A stretch of 5,136 nt of DNA. It comes from Cellvibrionaceae bacterium. GTDB lineage: Bacteria > Pseudomonadota > Gammaproteobacteria > Pseudomonadales > Cellvibrionaceae. The stretch covers positions 1 through 5,136 of the forward strand of contig JAUVQU010000179.1 in the NCBI GenBank assembly GCA_030597965.1, written 5' to 3'. Shown one piece after another: positions 1 through 5,133 of this stretch. Position numbers and translations under genes: made by a program. The notes beneath the pieces are model-generated. The model had not been told where the DNA came from. It saw only the letters and a program-made list of their open reading frames with translations, and searched no databases. The number at the start of each line of letters is the position of its first letter. The first letter of the stretch is position 1.

Positions 1-911
1 AGCAACAATTTCTGGCTCTTCGTGACCGAGTCCACCCAGCGACGATGATGCTCAACCTCGACCAGAAGACACGCTCCCGCCGGCAACGCTTTCTGAAGCT
101 GCCATAATTTACGGGCACCGGGGGCCAACTCTGGATTGGCAGAAAGCACAAAAGGCTCCGGTAAGCGATAGTGGTCGGTCAAGCCCCGAAACGCATCGTG
201 CGCTACCGCATAACGGCTATCCTGGCCTTCGATATCCTGAAATTGCTCAATCACCTGGGCATCCAATACGTCCAGAGACGCAAGAAATCCCTTCAAGTTA
301 TTGTGGTATCCCTCCGAAGCCTCGGGATTCTGTTTTATTAACTCTGCTGTTATCGTTTGAGCGATCGCCGCCGCCTGGTCTGGCGCCAGCCAGGGGTGTG
401 TTTCTGCCCCATGATCGTGCTCACCTTCTTTCACTTCTTCATGTGAAGTGAGGCCAAACAAAGCCACACTATTGCGCGCCGAGCGCAACGGTTTCTCTAA
501 AAACCGCTCCAGCTCAGGCCCCACCCAAACAACCAGATCCGCCTCTTCGATTTTTTGACGATCCGTTACTGTCAGGCTGTAATGGTGTGGCGACTGCCCA
601 GCACTAATCAATGTCTCTACATGGGCGCGTTCGCCCACTAATTCCTGAGCAATCAACGCCAGAGGCTTAACACTGACCAGAACACTTACGCTACGTCCTT
701 CTTTAACGTCCCCGCTGGCACAAACAGTCAACGGCAACACACAGAATGAAAGCCATATCACCAGAACATGCCCTAGGTCAGGCTTGCGTCCGACCAGTAC
801 CCCAAGAACACCCAGAGCCCGACCTGCATAGGCACAGAACTGTAGGGAACTAAACCGCCAAACTCGCACAAACCACCCCACCGCAACACTCAAAGTGTTA
901 TATGATAACAT
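1..911 (-). CDS. znuA: ZnuA, periplasmic zinc-binding protein of the Zn(II) ABC importer (3' end beyond the window)
   Basis: This is the cluster A-I (cluster 9) solute-binding protein that captures Zn(II) in the periplasm and delivers it to ZnuB/ZnuC. I translated 303 codons by hand; probably the last 35-50 residues are missing. Numbered from the ATG at 911, a hydrophobic signal segment at about 49-63 ends in a VCA/S signal-peptidase-I-like site. The mature protein opens with SVLVSVKPLALIAQEL. The zinc ligands expected from E. coli ZnuA are present: His109 in GQSPHHYSL, His172 in THPWLAP and His238 in AVAHDAF. ADLVVWVGPELE (about 124-135) is a strong family match. Cys281 sits where E. coli ZnuA has the first cysteine of its disulfide. 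The charged His loop (about 157-171, GEHDHG) is short for the family. The start is uncertain: 911 is the only in-frame ATG nearby, but it gives an unusually long leader, lacks a clear ribosome binding site and overlaps the Zur box. Start candidates further in are TTG at 893 and GTG at 881 or 869. Confidence 0.93.
   Translation of the reverse strand, partial: MLSYNTLSVAVGWFVRVWRFSSLQFCAYAGRALGVLGVLVGRKPDLGHVLVIWLSFCVLPLTVCASGDVKEGRSVSVLVSVKPLALIAQELVGERAHVETLISAGQSPHHYSLTVTDRQKIEEADLVVWVGPELERFLEKPLRSARNSVALFGLTSHEEVKEGEHDHGAETHPWLAPDQAAAIAQTITAELIKQNPEASEGYHNNLKGFLASLDVLDAQVIEQFQDIEGQDSRYAVAHDAFRGLTDHYRLPEPFVLSANPELAPGARKLWQLQKALPAGACLLVEVEHHRRWVDSVTKSQKLL
896..910. promoter_or_regulatory. 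Probable Zur box (zinc-responsive operator) between znuA and zur
   Basis: A palindrome with perfect 6-bp arms, TGTTAT (896-901) and ATAACA (905-910), around the centre ATG. Its GTTAT/ATAAC core is like the gammaproteobacterial Zur operator, for example the one at E. coli znuA-znuCB. It lies between the divergent znuA and zur genes, where the family's biology predicts such a site. On the minus strand it overlaps a possible extended -10 element, TGgTATGTT (915-907), so zinc-loaded Zur bound there would block znuA. Binding could also affect the zur operon, whose candidate -35 starts at 916. The palindrome is seen in the sequence; the regulatory role is inferred. Confidence 0.8.
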
Positions 912-915
912 ACCA

Positions 916-944
916 TTGCCAGAGATCTTTACGTGAAAGATGAT
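916..944 (+). promoter_or_regulatory. Candidate sigma-70 promoter for zur-znuC-znuB
   Basis: TTGCCA at 916-921 (5/6 match to the -35 consensus) is followed after 17 bases by GATGAT at 939-944 (4/6 match to -10). This would give a leader of roughly 55 bases before the zur ATG at 1008. The site directly abuts the Zur box, which fits autoregulation. The -10 is weak, and an alternative -10-like TATGAT (901-906) inside the Zur box cannot be excluded. Confidence 0.3.
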
Positions 945-1007
945 TTCGCTCTCAGGTACCAAAAGTAGGCTCTCTTGTTTATTTCCGGATTCCGCGAGTA
1001 CTAGATT

Positions 1008-1532
1008 ATGGCTTCGCCCACACCCGTCGCATCACAGCAGCATAACCACGAGCAGTGTATTGAAACCGCGCTCACCCAAGCCAGAGCCTACTGCTCAGAG
1101 CAAGGCTTACGATTAACACCGCAGCGTGAGCAAATCTTTCGGCTGATCTGGCAAAGCCACAAACCACTGGGCGCCTACACTCTCATGGACATGCTGTCCG
1201 CCGAATCCACGCGCCGCATCGCGCCGCCAACAATCTACCGCGCCTTAGACTTCCTGCTTGAGCATCAGCTCATTCATCGTATTCATTCGCTCAACGCGTT
1301 TGTGGGCTGCACCCACCCAGACCAACAGCACGGCAATAACTTCATGATCTGCGAAGACTGCGGCATCGCGATTGAGTTTTCTGCGGAACAGCAGAACGAT
1401 AACATGACCAAAATAGCCAAACAGCTCGGCTTTAAAATGAAAACACAATCCATTGAAGTGGTTGGCCTCTGCCAGCTCTGTAGTGAGGCTGGAAGCAAGG
1501 GTCGTGAGACGGGAGGGCAACATGACCAATAA
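1008..1532 (+). CDS. zur: Zur, zinc-responsive Fur-family transcriptional repressor
   Basis: A 174-residue cytoplasmic repressor that binds DNA when loaded with zinc and turns off zinc-uptake genes. The N-terminal winged helix spans about residues 22-92: GLRLTPQREQI, then the recognition-helix segment PPTIYRALDFLLEHQLI at 73-89, close to E. coli Zur. The C-terminal dimerisation and metal-binding half carries Cys101, the pair C115-E-D-C118 and the pair C155-Q-L-C158. These correspond to the structural-zinc CxxC pairs and the sensory-site cysteine of Zur. The VGLCQLC ending and the THPDQQHGNNFMIC stretch point to Zur rather than Fur, Mur or PerR. The N-terminus has a short His-containing extension (QQHNH). 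Only a weak purine-rich stretch precedes the ATG. The 3' end overlaps znuC by 11 bases, implying co-transcription and translational coupling. The Zur box upstream suggests autoregulation. The Pseudomonas ortholog was formerly called Np20. Confidence 0.95.
   Translation: MASPTPVASQQHNHEQCIETALTQARAYCSEQGLRLTPQREQIFRLIWQSHKPLGAYTLMDMLSAESTRRIAPPTIYRALDFLLEHQLIHRIHSLNAFVGCTHPDQQHGNNFMICEDCGIAIEFSAEQQNDNMTKIAKQLGFKMKTQSIEVVGLCQLCSEAGSKGRETGGQHDQ
1511..1516 (+). promoter_or_regulatory. Shine-Dalgarno site that fixes the znuC start
   Basis: GGGAGG lies inside the zur coding region, five bases before the ATG at 1522. It decides the znuC start against the longer in-frame reading that begins at 1453, which would add 23 residues read through zur and unlike the ABC ATPase family. 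Confidence 0.8.
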
Positions 1533-2325
1533 CAGCAACTTATTGATTAGCGGTAAACAACTGGGGCTCACATTAAGCGGCCGCCAGATTCTGCAAAACG
1601 TTGATATAGATATTCATCGCGGTGAAATCGTCACACTCATCGGCCCCAATGGCGCAGGTAAAACCTCCCTCGTTCGGCTCGTGCTTAACCTGGCAAAGCC
1701 AACCAAAGGAAGCGTACAACGCACACCTTCACTGTCTATTGGCTACATGCCCCAAAAATTGTATCTGGACGCCAGCCTGCCGCTCAGCGTTGAAGGATTC
1801 TTAGCACTCACTGGCAAAGGCTCCGGCAGCAGCGTAAAAATTGATGAGGCTCTGTCTCTCACCGGCGTGGAAAAACTCAAACACAGTCCCATGCATAAAC
1901 TGTCTGGCGGTGAAACACAGCGAGTATTACTGGCGCGCGCGCTGCTGAACGAGCCTGATTTATTGGTTCTGGACGAACCCGTACAAGGCGTCGATGTTGT
2001 CGGGCAGACGGCACTTTACCAGCTCATTCAAGATATCCGCGATAAAACCAACTGCGGTATCTTAATGGTCTCGCACGATTTACATTTAGTGATGGCGGCA
2101 ACCGATACCGTTATATGCCTCAACCAACACGTGTGTTGTCACGGGCACCCTTCGAGCGTAAGTGCTGACCCAGCCTACCTTGAGATGTTCGGCCAGTCTG
2201 CCGTCTCCGGCGTCGCCGTGTACACACACCATCACGACCACGATCACGATATGCACGGCGATGTGCTGAAAGGTGATGAGCTCAAACGTTCCGAACACAT
2301 CCATACCGACAATTGCAGCCACTAG
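1522..2325 (+). CDS. znuC: ZnuC, ATPase subunit of the zinc ABC importer
   Basis: A 267-residue cytoplasmic ATP-binding subunit that works as a dimer on ZnuB to power Zn(II) import. All ABC ATPase motifs are intact: Walker A GPNGAGKT (41-48), Q-loop Gln78 in GYMPQKL, signature LSGGE (127-131), Walker B LLVLDEP (147-153) and H-loop His185 in VSHD. The DEPVQGVDVVGQ stretch is typical of ZnuC in this family. After about residue 232 comes a His/Asp-rich tail with HHHDHDHDMH (236-245) and then HIHTDNCSH at the very end. A shorter His-rich tail is known in other ZnuC proteins, so this probably binds zinc, but its function is not shown here. The start at 1522 is supported by the GGGAGG site. The gene overlaps zur by 11 bases and is followed 10 bases later by znuB. 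Confidence 0.96.
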   Translation: MTNNSNLLISGKQLGLTLSGRQILQNVDIDIHRGEIVTLIGPNGAGKTSLVRLVLNLAKPTKGSVQRTPSLSIGYMPQKLYLDASLPLSVEGFLALTGKGSGSSVKIDEALSLTGVEKLKHSPMHKLSGGETQRVLLARALLNEPDLLVLDEPVQGVDVVGQTALYQLIQDIRDKTNCGILMVSHDLHLVMAATDTVICLNQHVCCHGHPSSVSADPAYLEMFGQSAVSGVAVYTHHHDHDHDMHGDVLKGDELKRSEHIHTDNCSH

Positions 2326-2335
2326 GGTACAAACC

Positions 2336-3121
2336 ATGCCAGATTTTATTCTTTATGCCTTAGCGGTTGGCTCCGGCGTTGCGCTGATGGCAGGGCCGCT
2401 CGGCTCTTTTGTCGTCTGGCGACGCATGGCCTATTTCGGTGACACCCTCGCCCACTCGGCATTAACCGGCGTAGCCCTTGGCTTAATACTGTCCATTAAC
2501 ATCAACCTAGCCGTCATCGTTTGCTGCCTGTTGCTAGCGGTTGTACTGCTCGCACTGCAAAACAACCGCGCACTCGCCACCGACACATTACTCGGCATAC
2601 TCTCCCACACCACCCTTGCCCTCGGTCTGGTAATGGTCGCTATTTTTGGGGAAGGCCGCATTGATTTGTACGGGTATTTATTCGGCGACCTGCTCGCCGC
2701 CAACCTGGAAGACATCTACCTAATCGGCGCAACTTGCGCACTGGTGTTACCGCTACTGTCCTGGCTCTGGAAACCGCTGCTCTCCATCACCGTGCACGAA
2801 GAACTCGCCAAAGTAGAAGGCATCCCCGTCACGCAAGTGAAGGCCGCCTTGATGTTAATGATGGCACTGGTCATCGCCGTCGCCATGAAAGTCGTCGGCG
2901 TATTATTAATCACCGCACTCTTAATCGTACCCGCCGCCGCCGCAAGAAGGCTCAGCAAAACACCCGAACAAATGGCAGTGCTCGCCAGCATGTTAGGCAT
3001 TGTTTCTATTGTTGGAGGGTTGGGGTTATCATTTTACTACGACACCCCAGCGGGGCCATCGAGTGTTTTGGTTGCTGCAGGGTTATTTTGTTTGGTGCAG
3101 TTTAAGAAGTCTGAGTTTTAA
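2336..3121 (+). CDS. znuB: ZnuB, membrane permease of the zinc ABC importer
   Basis: A 261-residue inner-membrane permease of the ABC-3 family that forms the Zn(II) channel with ZnuC and receives metal from ZnuA. The protein is mostly hydrophobic helices: roughly 5-27, 43-75, 85-104, 127-148, 171-205, 214-234 and 241-256, some of which are probably pairs. Family hallmarks are RRMAYFGDTLAHSALTGVALG (29-49, start of the cytoplasmic coupling region), DTLLGILSHTTLALG (83-97) and DTPAGPSSVLVA (236-247). The length is as expected for ZnuB. The ATG at 2336 is chosen because AGGG (2324-2327) sits eight bases upstream and because earlier in-frame ATGs at 2273 and 2276 would be read through the znuC tail. 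It is the third gene of the zur-znuC-znuB operon. Confidence 0.95.
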   Translation: MPDFILYALAVGSGVALMAGPLGSFVVWRRMAYFGDTLAHSALTGVALGLILSININLAVIVCCLLLAVVLLALQNNRALATDTLLGILSHTTLALGLVMVAIFGEGRIDLYGYLFGDLLAANLEDIYLIGATCALVLPLLSWLWKPLLSITVHEELAKVEGIPVTQVKAALMLMMALVIAVAMKVVGVLLITALLIVPAAAARRLSKTPEQMAVLASMLGIVSIVGGLGLSFYYDTPAGPSSVLVAAGLFCLVQFKKSEF

Positions 3122-3148
3122 TTACGCAAAGACAACGGGAAGAAAGTT

Positions 3149-3514
3149 TTGACCTCATTACTCCGTCTCGTACTCTGGAGAACTCTGGCTCTAATCTCAC
3201 TGGTGCTCGGGAGCATTGGAATCCTCTTGCCAGGGCTGCCCACCGTTCCCTTCTACCTACTCGCAGCCTGGGCGGCGGGCAAAGGTTGGCCACGACTTGA
3301 ACGCTGGCTATTGAATCACATCCACTACGGCCCGATGATAAAAGAATGGCGTGAACGCCGAGCCATTCCTCGTAAAGCGAAATGGATGGCCACTGTCTTT
3401 ATGGTGATCTCTGCGACACTCGTGTGGTTTTCTGGATTGTCGGTACTTGTCTGTGCGCACTTGAATGCATTTTTGTTGATTGTTGCGGTTTGGCTTTGGC
3501 GGAGGCCAGAGTAG
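3149..3514 (+). CDS. DUF454 (YbaN-like) small inner-membrane protein
   Basis: A 121-residue protein of the DUF454/YbaN family, whose biochemical role is unknown. Visible features are a hydrophobic segment at about 8-27, the family block GILLPGLPTVPFYLLAAW (24-41), a basic amphipathic middle (HIHYGPMIKEWRERRAIPRKAK, 57-78) and two C-terminal hydrophobic segments (about 79-94 and 97-116). This suggests a small integral membrane protein. The start is TTG at 3149, with GGGAAG (3137-3142) as a plausible ribosome binding site. No ATG or GTG lies between it and the in-frame znuB stop, and the TTG start gives a family-like length. The gene follows znuB by 27 bases, so it is probably read from the same transcript and may be under Zur control. 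A specific zinc role is only an inference from context. Confidence 0.85.
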   Translation: MTSLLRLVLWRTLALISLVLGSIGILLPGLPTVPFYLLAAWAAGKGWPRLERWLLNHIHYGPMIKEWRERRAIPRKAKWMATVFMVISATLVWFSGLSVLVCAHLNAFLLIVAVWLWRRPE

Positions 3515-3537
3515 TTTATTTTTTATAATCAGAGTTT

Positions 3538-3572
3538 GTATCTTCGCTCTCGCTAAGCGAAAGAAAAGATAC
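3538..3572. repeat. Imperfect hairpin downstream of the zinc operon
   Basis: GTATC (3538-3542) pairs with GATAC (3568-3572), and TTCGCT (3543-3548) pairs with AGCGAA (3556-3561). This gives an 11-bp stem with a 6-base bulge on the 3' side and a 7-base loop. There is no T-run on either strand right after it, so it is not a classical intrinsic terminator. It could still protect or end the znuB/DUF454 transcript. Its right arm runs into the dispersed repeat that follows. Confidence 0.5.
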
Positions 3573-3630
3573 ATAAACGAAGAGCGATACCAGCCGCTCT
3601 GGATGCCGGATCAAGTGCGGCGTGACGGGA
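3557..3630. repeat. Dispersed intergenic repeat, copy A
   Basis: This copy shares GCGAAAGAAA (3557-3566), an AACGAAGA block, and CAGCCGCTCTGGAT (3591-3604) with copy C at 5007-5100. It shares CCGCTCTGGAT followed by a TCAAGT-centred inverted repeat and TGACG with copy B at 4747. The short stem here is GCCG (3605-3608)/CGGC (3618-3621). Short GC-rich repeats of this type are common between genes in gammaproteobacteria, and no protein-coding role is apparent. Confidence 0.7.
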
Positions 3631-3668
3631 AAAGAGTCTATATCGGCCGTCTCCGACAGGGTGTGATG

Positions 3669-3932
3669 TTAGCTGCTTTTATAAACACTTGAGCGATGAC
3701 CAACCTTAACCACATGTACCACTAACACCTCGTCTCGAATTTCATAAACAATCCGATATAAGCCCTGACGAACGCGATAATGTTCCTGCGCTGCCAGCTT
3801 CACACACCCTTCCATTCTTGGGGCATCGGCCAACGTATTGATACGCTCTAAAATTCGAGCGACATCCTTGAATGGAATGCTTCGAAGATCTTTTGCTACA
3901 GATTTTTTGAACGTGATTTTATATTTTGCCAT
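3669..3932 (-). CDS. RelE/ParE-superfamily toxin of a type II toxin-antitoxin pair
   Basis: An 87-residue basic protein of the RelE/ParE fold. RelE-type members cleave mRNA on the ribosome, whereas ParE-type members poison gyrase; sequence alone does not fully settle which this is. After a helical N-terminal half with FKDVARILERINTLADAPR (21-39) comes the family core YRVRQGLYRIVYEIRDEVLV (52-71) and the ending VHVVKVGHRSSVY (72-84). The basic and aromatic residues of RelE-like active sites (Arg53, Arg55, Arg60, His79, Arg80, Tyr84) are present. The YRIVYEI and VVKVGHR patterns favour a RelE-like RNase. The ATG lies inside the end of the antitoxin gene, with a 14-base overlap and only a weak AAAGAA upstream, implying translational coupling. 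The gene appears full length and intact. Confidence 0.88.
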   Translation of the reverse strand: MAKYKITFKKSVAKDLRSIPFKDVARILERINTLADAPRMEGCVKLAAQEHYRVRQGLYRIVYEIRDEVLVVHVVKVGHRSSVYKSS

Positions 3933-4152
3933 GTTTCTTTAAATCATTAAGCAGAGCTTCATAGCTGATTTCAGGTTCATTGATGCGCTCTGAAAATGCG
4001 GCTATATCTTGTTGATCCTCACTCATCAACATCCGAACCGCCTCATCAACAAGTTCTGAAATAGACACATGTGTTGACGCCGCGCGTAAGCGTAATGCCT
4101 GATGAACATCAGGCTCAAAGTAGACGGTGGACCGTTTGGATAAACTGCTCAT
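3919..4152 (-). CDS. Ribbon-helix-helix (CopG-like) antitoxin
   Basis: A 77-residue antitoxin that should neutralise the overlapping RelE-like toxin and repress their operon. Counting from the ATG at 4152, residues about 6-43 form a ribbon-helix-helix DNA-binding domain: KRSTVYFEPDVHQALRLRAA makes the strand and first helix, and SISELVDEAVRMLM the second. The acidic C-terminus (EDQQDIAAFSERINEPEISYEALLNDLKK) is the expected toxin-wrapping region. The ATG at 4152 is preferred over the GTG two codons upstream because that GTG overlaps the AGGAGG ribosome binding site. The stop codon lies inside the toxin gene. It probably autorepresses through the inverted repeat at 4178-4203. Confidence 0.88.
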   Translation of the reverse strand: MSSLSKRSTVYFEPDVHQALRLRAASTHVSISELVDEAVRMLMSEDQQDIAAFSERINEPEISYEALLNDLKKHGKI

Positions 4153-4157
4153 AAGCA

Positions 4158-4163
4158 CCTCCT
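4158..4163 (-). promoter_or_regulatory. Shine-Dalgarno site of the antitoxin gene
   Basis: A perfect AGGAGG on the minus strand, five bases before the ATG at 4152. Its strength compared with the weak site before the toxin gene fits the usual excess of antitoxin over toxin. Confidence 0.85.
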
Positions 4164-4177
4164 AAAAAACATGGAAG

Positions 4178-4207
4178 CACTATAACATCATAACGTTATA
4201 GTGTCGA
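4178..4207 (-). promoter_or_regulatory. Toxin-antitoxin promoter covered by an inverted-repeat operator
   Basis: On the minus strand TCGACA (4207-4202, 5/6 match to -35) and TATAGT (4184-4179, 5/6 match to -10) are separated by exactly 17 bases. A perfect 9-bp inverted repeat, CACTATAAC (4178-4186) and GTTATAGTG (4195-4203), covers the -10 and touches the -35. Inside it, ATAAC recurs at 4190-4194 and TAACGTTA (4191-4198) is itself a palindrome. This suggests several half-sites for the ribbon-helix-helix antitoxin. The motif is seen in the sequence; autorepression is inferred from the family. Confidence 0.75.
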
Positions 4208-4228
4208 AGAGGATGAAGTGGCCATGGG

Positions 4229-4646
4229 TCAAAACTTTTTCGTCACCAGTATCAAACCTGATGCCCATGTCATTCGCACCGACACTAAATTCTTCCTACT
4301 TTCGAGTTCTTGCATCAATACTGGCACTCGTGGCGCATGTCCTTCTGGCCAGTTATCTTGTGGCAGTAAATCGTCTATAAGATAAATGCCACCCACGGCG
4401 GGCATATTAAGAGCGCAATCTAAATGTGAAAATTTACCAGGCCATGCGTCGGCGAAGATAAAGTCGCACTGTCGTTCTTGGTTTTTCTCAAGCCACTCGC
4501 AGCCGACAGCCCTGGCCTGTCCCCATCTCCAGAAATTTACTGTTTGGTTTAGTGGCGGCGAGCGCACGAAGGAATGATCCAGTTTTGGTATCGGAGATAA
4601 TGGTATCAAGTGCTTGAGGGGTTTCAGCTATGTGTTGATCGCCCAT
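4229..4646 (-). pseudogene. Remnant of a class I SAM-dependent (O-)methyltransferase, frameshifted and internally deleted
   Basis: Two reading frames together resemble one methyltransferase. Frame one starts at ATG 4646 and stops at TGA 4488 (52 codons). It carries the N-terminal helix TGSFLRALAATKP and the SAM-binding motif I KFLEMGTGQG. From about 4504 a different frame continues with GCEWLEKNQERQCDFIFADAWPGK, GGIYLIDDLLPQDNWPEGH and WASGLILVTKKF, ending at 4229. These are the later strands of the same fold. From my memory of related proteins, about 40 residues are missing between motif I and the WLEKNQ block. A shorter stretch before TGSFLRAL also seems absent. The second frame alone (TTG at 4609, 126 codons) would lack the SAM site, so it is unlikely to be functional. 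It lies upstream of, and on the same strand as, the toxin-antitoxin pair. Confidence 0.8.
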
Positions 4647-4746
4647 GATATTTCTAATTTAAATTCCGCTGAAAGAGAAAAGCTTAAACGTAATAAGTGG
4701 CTGTGTGTGGTGTAACTATAAAACCATAAGCGGAAGCAAGTAGTAA

Positions 4747-4785
4747 CCGCTCTGGATCCCCGGTCAAGTCGGGGATGACGAGGTA
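4747..4785. repeat. Dispersed intergenic repeat, copy B, with a GC-rich hairpin
   Basis: CCGCTCTGGAT (4747-4757) is followed by a perfect 5-bp stem, CCCCG (4758-4762)/CGGGG (4770-4774), around the loop GTCAAGT, and then ATGACG. The same head and tail occur in copies A and C. The hairpin resembles a REP-like intergenic unit. There is no T-run after it. Confidence 0.75.
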
Positions 4786-4840
4786 AGAGCCCCCGCACTC
4801 TGAGCTGGCACCATATCCCCATCGCAGATTGACGAGGAGC

Positions 4841-4993
4841 GGAATTTTTTTGAAGAGTAAGCCGAGGACTGTCTGAGCGAAGCGAGTTCCGCAGGCCTTC
4901 AAAAAATTGAGCACCGCAGTGAACCCGAAGGGCAATCTGTTTGGGTGGCCTTTTCTTTGGTTACTTTCTTTTGGCCACGCAAAAGAAAGTAAC
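4841..4993. repeat. Composite inverted-repeat element
   Basis: The left stem-loop has arms AATTTTTTTGAAG (4843-4855) and CTTCAAAAAATT (4897-4908), pairing apart from one extra T. Between them are shorter pairable pieces such as GGACT (4866-4870) and AGTTCC (4885-4890). After a linker (4909-4959) comes the perfect hairpin at 4960-4993. The layout resembles non-coding repeats I recall being scattered through many proteobacterial genomes. The exact element boundaries are inferred. Confidence 0.6.
4960..4993. repeat. Perfect hairpin with a 14-bp stem
   Basis: GTTACTTTCTTTTG (4960-4973) and CAAAAGAAAGTAAC (4980-4993) are exact inverted copies around the 6-base loop GCCACG. An alternative pairing exists between GTGGCC (4945-4950) and GGCCAC (4973-4978). 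The stem is A/T-rich with no trailing T-run, so a terminator role is not supported. It forms the right end of the composite element. Confidence 0.85.
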
Positions 4994-5006
4994 TCGCTTA
5001 GGAAGA

Positions 5007-5100
5007 GCGAAAGAAATCTATCAACGAAGAAAGATGCCAGCCGCTCTGGATTCCCGCACTACGCTGGCTTAAAAACCCCTACTTTTGGCGCAATGACGGG
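5007..5100. repeat. Dispersed intergenic repeat, copy C, with an interrupted hairpin
   Basis: GCGAAAGAAA (5007-5016), an AACGAAGA block and CCAGCCGCTCTGGAT (5037-5051) match copy A, and the copy closes with AATGACGGG (5092-5100). Between the head and the tail the expected short hairpin is replaced by a longer stretch (about 5052-5091). That stretch contains CCCGC, a run of A and C, and CTACTTTTG, as if extra sequence had entered the loop. Confidence 0.6.
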
Positions 5101-5133
5101 AGAGGGATTACTCTTCAGGCCCTTCAAAAGTAG
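5079..5133. repeat. 9-bp inverted repeat at the right edge
   Basis: CTACTTTTG (5079-5087) and CAAAAGTAG (5125-5133) are perfect inverted copies separated by 37 bases. The interval contains TTACTCTTCA (5108-5117), the exact inverse of TGAAGAGTAA at 4851-4860. It also holds the start of CAGGCCCTTCAAAA (5116-5129), nearly the same as CAGGCCTTCAAAA at 4892-4904. The edge of the window may therefore begin another repeat copy. Confidence 0.5.

Noticed and set aside
1453..1521. Longer N-terminus for ZnuC starting at 1453
   Set aside because: It would add 23 residues encoded within zur, unlike the family. GGGAGG at 1511-1516 clearly serves the ATG at 1522.
2273..2335. Longer N-terminus for ZnuB starting at 2273
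   Set aside because: It reads through the znuC tail out of frame. The ATG at 2336 has a ribosome binding site and begins the expected first membrane segment.
3480..3692. A 70-codon plus-strand frame across the end of the DUF454 gene and repeat copy A
   Set aside because: It overlaps a real gene out of frame, then reads through repeat sequence into the toxin 3' end. It has no domain.
4229..4609. Intact 126-residue methyltransferase
   Set aside because: The frame has no SAM-binding motif and its first ~35 residues are out-of-frame translation of the true N-terminal part found in the other frame from 4646.
4628..4822. A 64-codon open frame on the minus strand with HPRLDRGSRA
   Set aside because: This is the same repeat copy B read in another frame; such peptides arise wherever the repeat occurs.
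4684..4935. An 83-codon open frame on the minus strand
   Set aside because: It runs through the composite repeat and repeat copy B. Its VIPDLTGDPER stretch is simply the translated dispersed repeat, and there is no ribosome binding site or recognisable domain.
4960..4993. Intrinsic terminator
   Set aside because: The stem is A/T-rich and neither strand has a T-run right after it, so it is kept only as a repeat hairpin.
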